Source: Chanos chanos
Taxonomy: Eukaryota > Chordata > Actinopteri > Gonorynchiformes > Chanidae
Reading direction: 5' to 3'
DNA length: 64,000 nucleotides
NCBI RefSeq assembly: GCF_902362185.1
Contig: NC_044509.1
Span: 15,379,866-15,443,865, forward strand
This document shows positions 34,201-45,669 of this stretch, in pieces; within the stretch, counting starts at the first letter, position 1; every line of letters begins with the position of its first letter. The position numbers and the translations under genes were made by a program. Below the pieces are notes generated by a model. It was not told where the DNA came from and ran no database searches. It saw nothing but the letters and a program-made list of their open reading frames with translations.

Positions 34201-37200
34201 ACCAAGGATCCAATTTCACGTCACACTTGTTTGCACAAATTTTAAAACTGTTGCGTGTAAAACACAATAAAGCCTCTCCTTACCATGCGCAAAGTCAAGG
34301 CGCCCTGGAACGGTTTCATCAGTCTTTTAAGTCATTGTTACGAGCATATTGCACAGAGTTGAACCAAGACTGGGAGGAGGGTATGCCATGGTTGTTGTTG
34401 TCTTGTAGAGAGGTTGTTCAGGAGAGCACAGGATTTAGTCCAAATGATTTGGTGTTTGGGCATACGGTGCGCGGTCTCCTAGCAGTATTGAGCGACGATT
34501 GGAAGTCTTCAGAACCCCCTAAAAATCTGCTTGATTATGTTAACGGTTTTCGTTATAGACTGTATGCAGCTGGGGAGTTGGCAAAACAGAAACTTGAGGT
34601 TTCTCAACGAAAAATGAAACGATTGTATGACCGTAGCGCTGAACAACGACAGTTTAGTCCTGGTGATCAAGTCCTGGCCTTGTTACCTGTTGTAAGTTCA
34701 CCATTTCAAGCCAAATTTAGTGGTCCTTATACCATCATTCGTAAGATTTCTGATCAGAATTATTTGATTGCGACTCCCCCTCGTAAGAAATCCACCATGC
34801 TTTGTCATGTTAATTTGTTGAAGCCTTATTATACACGTTCAGCTGAATATGGGCCTATTGAACAGAAAAGGTCCGTGCAGTGTTGTCAGTTCATTCTACT
34901 GCAGGTTCTGCTCATATCCCACATTCAGGGGAATTTTATGGGGAGGAGGACGAATTGTCGGCGCCTGACGATGCCGTATTGCGGGGTCGACTAAGAAATT
35001 CTGAGTCGCTTGCAAAATTGCATGATTTGCTGGGCTATTTGGAGGAGCCCCATCGCAGTGAATTGGTTGCTCTTATTCAAAGTTATCCAACTTTGTTCCT
35101 AAATACACCTTCTCGGACACATCTTATTGAACATGATGTGATTGTCGGCGATGTTGAGCCAATAAAACAACGTTTTTATAGAGTTAGCCCAGAGAAACGG
35201 AGACTATTAGAAGCCGAAGTTCAGTATATGCTGGAGAACGGGATAGCGGAACCATCTCGTTCTAGTTGGGCTTCTCCTTGTCTACTGGTGAGGAAACCCG
35301 ATTTCACTCTTAGACTTTGCACAGATTATCGTAGAGTTAATAGCATAACCAAGACAGATTCTTATCCACTTCCTCGGATGGAGGATTGTGTTGATCAGAT
35401 TGGTTCAGCTACATATGTAAGCAAGTTTGATTTGCTGAAAGGTTATTGGCAGGTTCCTTTGACTAAACGTGCTCAGGAGATTTGTGCTTTTATTACTCCC
35501 TTTGGCTTATATTCTTACGCTGTAATGCCTTTTGGTTTAAAAAACGCACCTGCTACATTTCAGCGTTTAATGAACCACGTAGTTTCAGGACTGGAGGGTT
35601 GTGCTGTTTATCTGGACGATGTTGTTGTTTATAGTAGTTCTTGGACTGAGCATGTTCAACGTATCCGTGCTTTATTTGATCGGTTGTCTTGGGCTAATTT
35701 GACTGTGAACTTGGCCAAGTGCGAGTTTGTAAAAGCTACCGTGACCTATTTGGGCAAAGTAGTGGGTAAAGGCGAGGTACGACCGATGCATGCAAAAGTT
35801 CTGGCTATAAAGAAGTTCCCGCCTCCCGCCACCAAGAAGGAGCTGATGCGTTTTCTTGGAATGGTAGGTTATTATCGAAGTTTTTGCAAAAACTTTTCGT
35901 CCGTAGTTGCCCCATTAACGAACCTTTTAAAGTTACAGTCAAAATACATATGGTCGTCTGAATGCCAGTGCGCCTTTGACAATGTGAAAGCACTTCTTTG
36001 TTCTGCGCCGGTATTGGCCGCTCCGCGGTTGGAGGAGCCGTTTTGTCTCCAGGTGGATGCTAGCCACATAGGGGCAGGTGCTGTGTTGTTGCAGACCGAT
36101 GACCTGGGCGTGGAGCGTCCTGTGAGTTACTTCTCGAGAAAATTCAATTTTTACCAGTTAAACTATTCGGTCATTGAAAAGGAGGCATTGGCTCTTATTT
36201 GGGCGCTTCAGCATTTTGATGTTTATTTGGGTTCTGGTGTTACTCCCTTGACTGTTTATACCGATCATAATCCTTTAACTTTTCTTCGTTCTTTACAGAA
36301 TCCAAACCAACGACTGATGCGTTGGGCGTTATTTCTTCAGCCCTACTGTTTAGATATTCGTCATATTAAGGGCGCTGATAATGTCATCGCAGATGCTCTG
36401 TCTCGCGCGCCTTTATTATAGTGACTGTGTATTGCCTGTCTTTGACCTGTTGGTTTTTACTCATCTCTTGTTGGATGGTTCATCTTCCAGTCTCTTAATT
36501 TGCTTCCTGAGGTACCGAGGTTGCTGAGTTGGGGGGTTAGCACGGCCAGTGGAGAAAATGCAGGTACAAGGTGCAGGTGGTTCATGGCTTGGTGGTTTGT
36601 GCTGGAGTAAAAATTGTTCCAGGGGAGTTCTGGGGGATATTTGTTTAAGCTGATTGAATAACCTTAGATTAAGGTAGATTAATATGTAAGTGTGTGATGT
36701 TATTTTGTGCTAAAAAAGGGAGATTTTGGTAAATAAGGTTCATGTTTTAGGGTAAAGCAAGGTAAGTTAGTTGGTTTATTGAATTCTGTGGTGTTGGATT
36801 TAGGTTAAACATTTTGGGTTGACTTTGTTTAAAATTGAGTAGTTAATCTGTTAAGGTTCCTGGTGGAATCCTTTTTTAGGAGGAGGGTGTGACGGCCTCC
36901 GCTCTGTATTTGTGTTGGGTGCAGTTGGGTGTCAGAGTGGGAGGGCCGTCCTGGTTGATATTGGGCACCTGGGTGCTCTGATCTCCAGGTGTATAAAGCC
37001 TAAAGGGAACTGACGGTTCTACCTCTCTCTCACTTCTCCCCTTCCTCTCTTGCTTTTCCTTTCCTTCTACCTATTTTCTGTTTCTTTCTTCCTTAGGCCT
37101 CCACCATTTGTTTCATGAGGATTTTGGTTACTGCATTTCAACACCCCCACACTTCTCTAACACACATCCATACCTTGCCTGCACTACTGATACTGCTGAC

Positions 37201-37323
37201 TACCAGCCTAATTGTTAAGTTATTGGTGGTTTTTGCTTTGATAATAAATTTGCTTTGTCCTTAATGAGATCTGTGTGTGGTCTGCCCTTCTTTTTGTCAC
37301 CTCTTCTGAGCCGAGTCGTGACA
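31240..37323 (+). mobile_element. Gmr1-type Ty3/gypsy LTR retrotransposon, broken
   Basis: Parts in order: leader (from about 31240), gag (about 31845-32940) with a SCAN-related capsid stretch (AYELVPEAYRQRF) and a zinc knuckle (CNYCRCSGHWKNEC at about 32880), protease (DTGAS at 33134), integrase with HHCC zinc finger (33808-33935) and DDE core to about 34320, then reverse transcriptase with YLDD (about 35610) and RNase H to 36421, polypurine AGGAGGAGGG, and 3' LTR. Integrase before reverse transcriptase is the order known for the Gmr1 clade of fish. I do not recognise a 5' LTR. The copy looks broken, with roughly one or two breaks in its coding part. It lies in exon six of the BEN gene. Confidence 0.88.
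36888..37323 (+). repeat. 3' LTR of the Gmr1-type element
   Basis: It is 436 bp, from TGTGACGGCC to GTCGTGACA. It follows the purine tract AGGAGGAGGG and contains a TATAAA-like box near 36993 and AATAAA near 37245. The BEN gene resumes immediately after it. Confidence 0.85.
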
Positions 37324-39294
37324 GGGGATACAAAATGAATGTGACCAGTACAAAGGCGAGTGTGACTACTTACGGTCCATCCAGGGCAAGATAAGATCAC
37401 TGCTCCAAGGGGAAGCGTTAGAGGGTGAACAAACATTTAAATGATGTAATTATAACTGATATGAAACTACCATATTATTTTCATTCCTACTGCCACCTTT
37501 TTGTTTTTGAAGACTAAACATAGTACACATTTAACCACATAACATGCATACCAACGCATAGCACTTGGGTAAATGTGTAAATTTCTATTGGCTACTGAAG
37601 GTCAAACTTCCTAGCAAATTTGTTTTAAGAAACTCCTGACACTTTGACAATAGCTAATTGCAACAAAGTAAAATTGACAGGTATAATTTTTTTCAGTATC
37701 CTTCGGTACACCTGTGCTGCCCAGCCCCTCACAGACCAGTGAAGAGACAACCCTTCAATGTCCGGAAGGAAAGGTACATTTTATTACTCTGCAGTAATCA
37801 GCTTTTGTTCCTCAGTGTCATTGTGTGACCATAATACTTTCAAAGTAATTGTGACGATTGTACCAAGCTGTATTGCAAATAGGATAAATGCAATGACCAC
37901 TGCTGTTCTTGTGTGACTTATGTTGCTTGTTGTGATGGGAGTGATGTCACTCATGTTGTTGCCATTGCCTCTCCTGTACTATTGCTTAATTTTCCTAACA
38001 ATTTTTCTTTATTCTTCTCTTAAATACATATTGGGGGTGGAGCCTACATTCCAGCAGGGACCTGGACCTGGATTAGGAGAGCCAAAAATGACTCCCGGGT
38101 CTGCAAGGACCTAGCCGTATCCATCTGGGGGTCAGAGGTCCTGCAGAACCGGTCCACTGAGGGGAAGGTGTGCAACAGGCTCAAAGCCCAAAGGAGCTGT
38201 TGTGAAACCTCCCCTCACTCCAGAAAAATACCAAGCAGTTAAAGGTTAGTATTTTATTTCAGTGAAAGATGTTTGCGTGGTTGTATGCAAGAGTTAGGGT
38301 ATATCCCTGTGGAAATTACATATAATTTTTCAACTCTATGTATTGTTTTTCCAGTGACAGGCTCTTTCAAGAGATGGCTGCTGGAAAAAGGTGTGTCTGA
38401 AACAGAGGTGGCTACGTGCAGCCGAAAAAGTGGGCAGTACGTCTCGGAGAAAATCATGGACATCAACAAATCGCTGAAAAAGTCGTAATAGTTAAAGTTA
38501 ACTACACTAACACAAACTGTCACTGACAGCACTTGCCACTTTAAAATCACTTTGTATTCATATTTTTATATTCCTATATATATTTTTTTTGTATTTACAT
38601 TTTGTATTTATATTTCAATTCCTCCTGTGTATGATATAGCACACTGAATCTCACTGTACATGTACAATGAAAATAAAGGTATTTGTCTTTGTTATACATT
38701 TACCTGTTGCCTCTACTTCAATATTCTCTGTTAAATTGTTATTATCAAGGTGCATGTATGTTCCAGTATACAGAGGTGTGTGTGTGTGTTGTGGGAGTGG
38801 TGGATATAAATAGTTAGAACATGAATTGAATGCAGTTATGTATTCACTATAATTCCAGGTTCCACCCATTGCCTTTAAGTACCAACAGTAACATTTCAGA
38901 CACCACTGGGAACCTAGTAACGCCAGCTAGAACCAGTACAGACTACCTGAGACCAGTTCAAACAGTACAGACCATCTGAGACCAGTTCAGCCAATACAGA
39001 CCATTTGAGACCAGCAGCTTCTATCAGTTTTTTCTCAACTGGAACCAGACCAAACATTCCAGTAGAAATTTCTATTGGTTTTTAAATGGTTTTCTACTGG
39101 TGTTCTACTGGATGTCTACTGGGCATTCCAGTAGAAACCAGTTATGAAACCAGTTGAATGTGTTTCAGTTCCTCTAAGAAAAACAATAGGAACCAGTTAA
39201 AATTGCTATTGGTTTTTAAATGGTTTTCTACTGGTATTCTACTGGATGTCTACTAGGATTTTCTACTGGATTTGAACTGGAATTTCCACTAGGG

Positions 39295-39388
39295 TATAAA
39301 GCTGTATCCAAGTGCTCTCAAGTGGCAGTGGACACAGTGCAAAGCATAATCAAAAAGTACAAGGAGTTCCACACTGTGAAAAATCTCT
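39295..39388 (+). mobile_element. Tc1-like transposon, resumed fragment
   Basis: This continues the Tc1 DNA-binding domain (YKAVSKCSQVAVDTVQSIIK, KYKEFHTVKNL) from 27724. It stops abruptly near 39388, where GTGCGCACAAG repeats begin. The remainder of the Tc1 element is missing. Confidence 0.8.
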
Positions 39389-39775
39389 TTTTATCTTGTG
39401 CGCACAAGTTATTATCTCGTGCGAACAATTTATTATCATCTTGTGCGCACAAGATGATTACTACAAAATTCATATGCGTCTCTAACAACCTCAGATGCAC
39501 ACAGCAACCGACAGGTTCTGTTTAGGCGGACATGAACACTTCGGTACAACTAAAGAGTCGCACAAAGCTATCTTCAACCAGCTCACCCACCAAGAACATG
39601 GCAAACTGACTGTTCAAATAAACCAATGAACGCCACCATGTTTCAAACATACCTGAGAAATAAACAAACTCAACAAAAGCTATAAACACAACTTACTCCC
39701 ATGGTCTTCAAAGGATATGCCTATCATGCCTTTACTACGCTGATATTAACTTGTTCGCACAAGACAAAAAAATAT
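39389..39775. repeat. GTGCGCACAAG palindrome repeats
   Basis: CTTGTGCGCACAAG and variants (CTCGTGCGAACAA) occur three times at 39396-39450, and once more near 39750 (CTTGTTCGCACAAG). The spaced, inverted arrangement suggests a small non-autonomous element inserted in the Tc1 fragment. The ends are not resolved. Confidence 0.4.
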
Positions 39776-42247
39776 TACCTTTTGGGATTTTAGGGGACAT
39801 GTCTGTACGTCAGCCATTGTGTTTCTTCAAATCGACCCTTATAGTTGTGGATGGCCACAAGATAAAATGCCCATCCTGTTTGCAACATAGGACTTTAATT
39901 TCACAAATTAGTCGTTTCATTTACTACACATTATTGAAAACTGATCGCTACATTCTGTAGTCGCCCCCTCCGAGTCAAGCGCGGGAGCTAGCGAGACAAA
40001 AGCCTGGTGGGGCAGCTGGATTACCCCTGCAACCTACAGGCCTATATCAAAATGAAGTTTAGAACCTGTAGTTTTTAGCTGTAGGTTATGTGTTAATTTC
40101 CTCCACTTCAAAAAACCTCACGTCGTTTCATTTAGGCTGCTACACATTATTGAAAAGTGATAGCTACATTGTCTAGTCACCCCCACCAAGTCAGCGCAAA
40201 TTACTGTTGTAAAATAGTAATTCACGTTTGCCTAGCGAACTGCAGTGACTTTAACACACGAAGAATCGCGAACACAGCATCATTGCAATTTAGGATTATT
40301 CCCTTTAACGGAAGGATATTTTCTGTATAGTTTTACTGTAAATAGTTTCTATTTCCAATGCAAAAGAGAATCTTTCGATTTATAAAACAGATTGTTCAGT
40401 GTCCTTCAGTTAAAGTCGGGGGGGGGGGGGGGTGCAGTTCATAGAACTTAGTTTAGTTAAAACTAAGAATTTAAAAAAAAGTGTAAGACAGAGGAGAGAG
40501 AGAGAGAGAGAGGGAGAGAGAGAGATGAAAAGTACAGTATGAGGATGTGGAAATATATTTCATAATTAATTATATGCCAGTATTAAATCAATTTGATGCT
40601 TTGAAGGCTAAAATAATGCATTACCAATGAATATTAGGTTAGGAAATACAACATTTGCACTATTTAACATGACTTCCGCCGTAAACCATGAACACTTCTG
40701 GTCTACTATCTGAATACAGATACAGAGACAGATAACTTTGTTGGTTGAACAGATACAGATACAGATAATCACATCTCTGTACACCTCTATTCAGTGCCCA
40801 CTTTAATCTGTCTCCTTCTAATGTTAAGAATATTCTTTAGTACACATAATATAGCCCATACAAAGGAAATTAGTGTTTGCTCAGTCTGGAGTGTGAATAC
40901 CTTTTGAATATCTTGAGTGTGAATTTCTAAGGATGGTAGGCCTTTAATGCATTCACTGTACTTACTGTACATGTTAGAATCAGCATCCATTTGCAGAAGT
41001 CTCAGGCTTATGCAAAACTGTGTTTATCCTTATCTTGTAATACATGTCCATATTTTGAATAATTTGGGGAGAATCTGATGCATCGAGCAATTTTTTGAAC
41101 CATCATGTGCTAGATGCTAGCATATCTCCTTGACGTCACTGACATGTAATTAACTTGAATTGCACTGCCAAAATAGCTAATATAGCTTGATTTTGATCAG
41201 ACCTTCAGTGTCTTTTTGCAGAGATTGTAGGTTCTCTGTTGTGAATATGTAGCTATTTCAGATTAACTTCTGATCTCAAATGCCATTTTCGTTTGTGTTA
41301 GACAGCAAAAGAGTACTGCCTATCTTTTCTCTGTGAATAATCACACAGAACAAGTGGATATCTTGTCTTGGGAGTCTGAAGTTATCAACATCATCTGACA
41401 GATCGCAGTGCCACTCTGGACAGCTCAGTAAAACCAAAAGGTACCCTTCAACACATTGTATGGCACAGGACAATCATCACAGCTCTGGAGGAGACAGTAC
41501 CCTGCCAGCAAACTGAGTTCCTCCATCTCTGGTCACTGCTTCCCCCTTGTGGAGAAGCAGTACTACTACATGTATTAAGCACATAATTAAATGCCTCAGC
41601 CTTACCCTGTTCCCTCTGTGTGGCTGTGTGCTCATTACTAAAGTTTACAACCAGAGAAATTTAAAATATAAAATAAAATTTGGAAGTAAGATTAATGAAA
41701 CCAGCTGATCAGCTAATAAAGATCTTTACTAAAACACAATATTTTATCCATCAGGTTATTCATCTCTGACACAACAGAATGCAATGGTTTGGTGTTTTCA
41801 CAATCTCAGGGCTCGTGCCTGCAATCCCTCTATTGTTTGTGGTCAATACCCAATGAGGCAAATGGGCCTCTGACATCCTTCTTTTGTCCTCCAGAGTATC
41901 CAGAGCCCTTCAGCTACCTCCTGGTTTACATTCCTATCCAGTCCTTTATACAGTGTGGCATTTGGATTAGCCAATCAAAAACCCTCCATGCCTGTAGGTC
42001 GGCATGATTCCTTTACCCAAATTTCCATCACAGTCAAGGGCAAGGGTTTCTCTATTTTAGTAAGGAGTCATTCAGTCTTGGGGCAGCACTGTATTCTACT
42101 GGCCCTCTAACTACATCTGATGTATGGTCACCCTCAGTCCATGCCCATTCTGCACCGTAAGGTGTTTCACAGTGATATTTCACAGTTTCACAGTGAGACT
42201 GGCCACCTGTTCCATCCACTACCCAACACTGGGCTGTTCCAACATGG
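39776..42247. other. Gene-free stretch with minor repeats
   Basis: No gene is recognised. There is an imperfect direct repeat of about 70 bp at 39913-39981 and 40122-40197 (CTACACATTATTGAAAA core), a run of 15 G at 40418-40432 and a GA microsatellite at 40491-40525. The rest is AT-rich and without convincing open frames. Confidence 0.5.
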
Positions 42248-42456
42248 TGTAACGTGGTGGTCTCTTCTCTAATTGATAACTAACGGGCACAGCACAGTTA
42301 ACACCACGTCTCTAGGTTCGGGAAGGAGGATAGTAAGCGGGCAGAAAAGCACAACAAGAATATGGTTTGGTAGAAAACAGGTAAGTATGTATTAAAGGAA
42401 AAGAAATATATTCACTTCTAAACATAAATTGCAGAACAAGTTACAATACTGACAAT

Positions 42457-43048
42457 AGGTGCTTTCACACCGGAGGAACTTTTCCATAGTTCTTAGAACT
42501 GTCGGAGAAAGTACCCCCTTTTTCGCGTGTTCACACCGCAGGAACTTAGAATGATCATAGTTCTTAGAACGCCGTTTTGAGGGGCTTTTTTAGCTCCTAC
42601 TTCAGGGTAGGTACTTTCGCAGCGCAATAGGAACCTTGTGACGTAGATGGTCCATTGGTCCAGTCGCAGGTATACAATGACTGTAACCGCCATTTTTAAA
42701 GATCAGTGCAAAATATAAAGTCTTAGAACGTATTACATTTATTTTTTGATATTCATGTCTAAAAATGCCTTAAAATGTCTGGAATTGTAGGAGGGGAGAC
42801 ATGGTTTTTATGTTTTATTTTACCGGTATTTTATATCCCCCCACAATGACCAAAAATGTGCAGCTATCCATGGTTAGTCGTAAACAACAGCTCTTAGCTG
42901 TACCATCAGCTGTACCGTCACTTCAGCGTTCCTACTGGCGGTGCGAATGCAAACAGAAAAAAGGCCCTAGAATGTATGTAGTTCTAGGGGAAGCTCCCCA
43001 GGGGGTAGTTCCTATCAACTGAGACCCTAGAACTGTCCGAAAGCGCCT
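42457..43048. mobile_element. MITE, PIF/Harbinger-like, 592 bp
   Basis: The inverted ends AGGTGCTTTC and AGGCGCTTTC (read inward) are flanked by AAT at 42454-42456 and 43049-43051. GAACTT and TAGAACTGTC words repeat inside. Nothing is coded. A 3-bp A/T target duplication fits PIF/Harbinger derivatives. Confidence 0.65.
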
Positions 43049-43238
43049 AATGAGGCCTCAGGGAACAAAAACAAACAACAAAAAATAAATAAATACAAAA
43101 GAATAAATCTTTTCTGTCCCACAGTTGCTACCCGGGTAGGCTTCTTTGCTGTAGGCACAAGTCCAAGTGTATGTGGAAATGTATATGTGATTGAATGTGA
43201 AAAAAAAAAGAGTAGCAGTGCACTGTCTGTGTCTCTTA

Positions 43239-44041
43239 CTGTACGTTCACACTGAGAGCGGCGAGAGCGTCAAGAGTCGCCCAAACCTCCCTGCCAACGA
43301 CGCTGTTGAACACTGTGGACGCTCTGCCGTTGATGAAATAGGCGGGTACAAGTTCCTTCGGAAAGCTTGGTTATGCAAATGTTTTTAAAGGGGCTATAAA
43401 GCAAACAAACAGGTCGAGCGGTATCTTTGTGCTGACTGACCACCAGTAGGCTATAAGTTAACCTTATGAGATATTTTAAATGTGAAGGTGCGAAATCGAC
43501 CGATGACAGAAATAAATAAACAATGCTAATTACATATTTCGTAACAAAATTAACTAATGAAAAACACTACTTAAAAGCTTTTTGTTGTTGTGTGTCTTTT
43601 GTGTTAATGATAGGCTAGGTCAAATTCCAGCATGGAGTTTATAGGACACGTTTACTAGCCTTGGTCTTTAATTAACACTAACGTTTGTGCATAACCTACA
43701 TTACAGTACAACATGGGGAAACCCACCACCGATATAATCAGTTTCTCCTCCATTTTGCTTAGGACCAAAAGTTTTGTGGGAACAATAGTTTATACTGTCG
43801 TGTTCTCTACAATTCTCTAGAGCGGAGCACTTCCAAGTTTCTATTGGTTGCCGCCCAACCGCGTCATATCTCATTACCATAAAGTTAACCGAACTTCAAC
43901 TGTATTTTGACGCCCAAACCACCCTCACCGCGACGCCCTTTGCCGCGACGCTCTTCGCCGCTTAAAGACGCTGGCTCTCATTGAAAATGAATGACTTCCG
44001 GTCACTTTGACGCTCTCGCCGCGTTCAGTGTGAACGTACAG
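43239..44041. mobile_element. MITE, PIF/Harbinger-like, 803 bp
   Basis: The ends are CTGTACGTTCACACTGA then GCGGCGAGAGCGTCAA, nearly perfect inverted copies over about 35 bp, with TTA duplicated at 43236-43238 and 44042-44044. The subterminal zones are CpG-rich (GACGCTC, GCCGC). There is no open frame of note. Confidence 0.75.
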
Positions 44042-44955
44042 TTAGCTGACGGAAGGCGTCTGACCACAGGAACTCCTCACACTATCTCGGCATGCGCTCA
44101 CCGCTGGGTCTGGCTCGCCATGTAATATACCGTCTAGTTGTGGTAAAAGAAAAAAAAAAACTGCATGGCACAGAATACGTTCATTATGGTCAATTCTGCA
44201 ACCTTACAACCTAGTTACAAAAAACTCTCTCTCTCGCTATTTCTTTAACTGAACAAGGGATGCACTTAGAAAGAACAAAATGCAGGAAAACTTAACTGTT
44301 AATTTATGAAATACATAAATTCACATTTGCAACGTACACTTAGAAAATCTGCATTTTTTCCCCATAACAAAATAAAAATTCAAATACAGTGTAGGGTATC
44401 GAATTACACATTCAAAAGGGTCTGTTACAGTAGCATATCCGATCACTCCACGCACTAGCACACACACGCATAAAGATTACCAGCCTTACACAAGTTCATA
44501 CAATCATACGATCGACAATCATACAACACTACTCCGATTGTTTTTTTTTTTTCCAAAAAACTCGTACTCCTTTGTACGCACCGAATTTAGTCCCAGGTCT
44601 ATCATTCACTTGACTATATATACTAATACCATGCTAACATGACTAGCGAATTTGCTAGCATAGCACAAAAAAAGAAACAACTCACCTGAGTTTCGCTCAA
44701 CAAATGCAGACGCGGGAAAAGTTACTCTACACGTTGCTCTAACACAGAGTTATCGTCAATTATGAAATAAAAAAACTGACTGACTCCTGTATGACATACT
44801 AACGGGCTTTCTTCTGAAATGTTCGCTACTGTCTGCGTGAGATCAGTTCAACTCGTGCATGTATACTGTGCTGCCATTTTTTTCGGAAGTGCGCCCTCTA
44901 AAGGAACTATCTATAACTGGCTTACAGAGTATGGAATTAATTCACGTGGGTTACA

Positions 44956-45669
44956 ATAGCACAAGGAATACTTTCTCACAGCATGGGTAAGACAACTTAC
45001 CATTTCTCACAGACCATGTAAGACAACTTATACAAGCTCTAAATATTTTGTCAGGGCCTGACTCACTGCCAAACCCATCCCTGGATTTTATTAACTCCCA
45101 CTGTGGGTGGATTGGGGGCCAGCTTTAAGAATTTGTATCTGTGTGATTTGGATTTGATCGTGCACCATCCACAACATCTCCTCTGTCTTGTGGTTTCAGC
45201 AAGCTACCCACTAGGTCCTAATGACTAAAACACTCAGATCTGCCTGCCATTCACCTATCCTTTGCTACCTCACAACAGAAAGTACATCTTCCTAACTGTG
45301 CAGCTTTCAAACACATTTTCTCTCCTCCGTCAGCTATTGTCTCAAGGCCTTAAAGGTCCTGGCAGTTATTGACAAAGCCACTGCGACGGTAGAGCACAGC
45401 AATATAGAATTAGCCTCGTGCTTGATGTTCGATAAGAATCTAATTCTGGTTTAATGTCTTCAGCCATGGAGACAGGGACTGTGCTCAGCACGCTGTGAGT
45501 CTTCAGTTCAGCAGAGATCCAGGTGGATCTACAGGTGCCTGTAGCAAGAGGTATCTGACATCCTCCGTTATGCAGCCCCTACACCAAAATACCCCAAAGA
45601 GGATTCTAATGGCAGGTGACAGTTTGGGCATTATCTGTTTTGGATCTCCAGCCCTGCTTTACTAAGAGG
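44956..45669. other. Gene-free stretch
   Basis: I see no gene, RNA or clear repeat here. Confidence 0.4.

Larger units (their letters stand above)
29205..38488 (+). pseudogene. BEN-domain gene carried by the transposon, about nine exons
   Basis: Exon blocks with matching phase and good splice signals: to 29300, 29640-29770, 29948-30016, 30128-30268, 30845-30972, 31219 onward resuming at 37324-37424, 37697-37773, about 38033-38244, 38355-38488. The text runs FDKTTKHWVLWRD, then basic and acidic linkers (QKKRKRGVLSSDDE), a coiled coil (DELLQGYHQLKKKKQRLS), and a C-terminal BEN domain (WIRRAKNDSRVCKDLAVSIW, GSEVLQNRS) ending VTGSFKRWLLEKGV. BEN domains bind DNA or chromatin proteins. There is no ATG in the right frame at the first block, the BEN exon acceptor is weak, and one frame change lies near 38185. 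A retrotransposon splits exon six. So it is an inactive passenger. Poly(A) signal AATAAA is at 38672-38677. Confidence 0.7.
27725..39294. mobile_element. 11.57-kb TIR transposon carrying a BEN-domain gene
   Basis: The left end CCCTAGTGGAAATTCCAGTT is mirrored by the right end. A TA is duplicated on both sides (27723-27724 and 39295-39296), and removing the element restores the Tc1 transposase frame. Both ends are packed with short repeats (CCAGTAG, ACCAGTT, TCTACTGG) over 300-400 bp, which suggests subterminal transposase-binding repeats. Inside are two divergent genes around 28.9-29.1 kb: a plus-strand multi-exon BEN gene and a minus-strand relic. A solo LTR and a Gmr1-type retrotransposon were added later; without them the element is about 5 kb. 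No transposase is recognised. A 2-bp TA duplication and subterminal repeats allow a CMC/EnSpm-like or Tc1/mariner-like relation, neither proven. Confidence 0.82.
42248..44955. mobile_element. Possible solo LTR holding two MITEs
   Basis: The ends TGTAACGTGG and CACGTGGGTTACA are inverted and give TG...CA termini. After removing the two MITEs about 1.3 kb remains, within LTR size. I cannot see a target duplication, so this is tentative. Confidence 0.3.
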
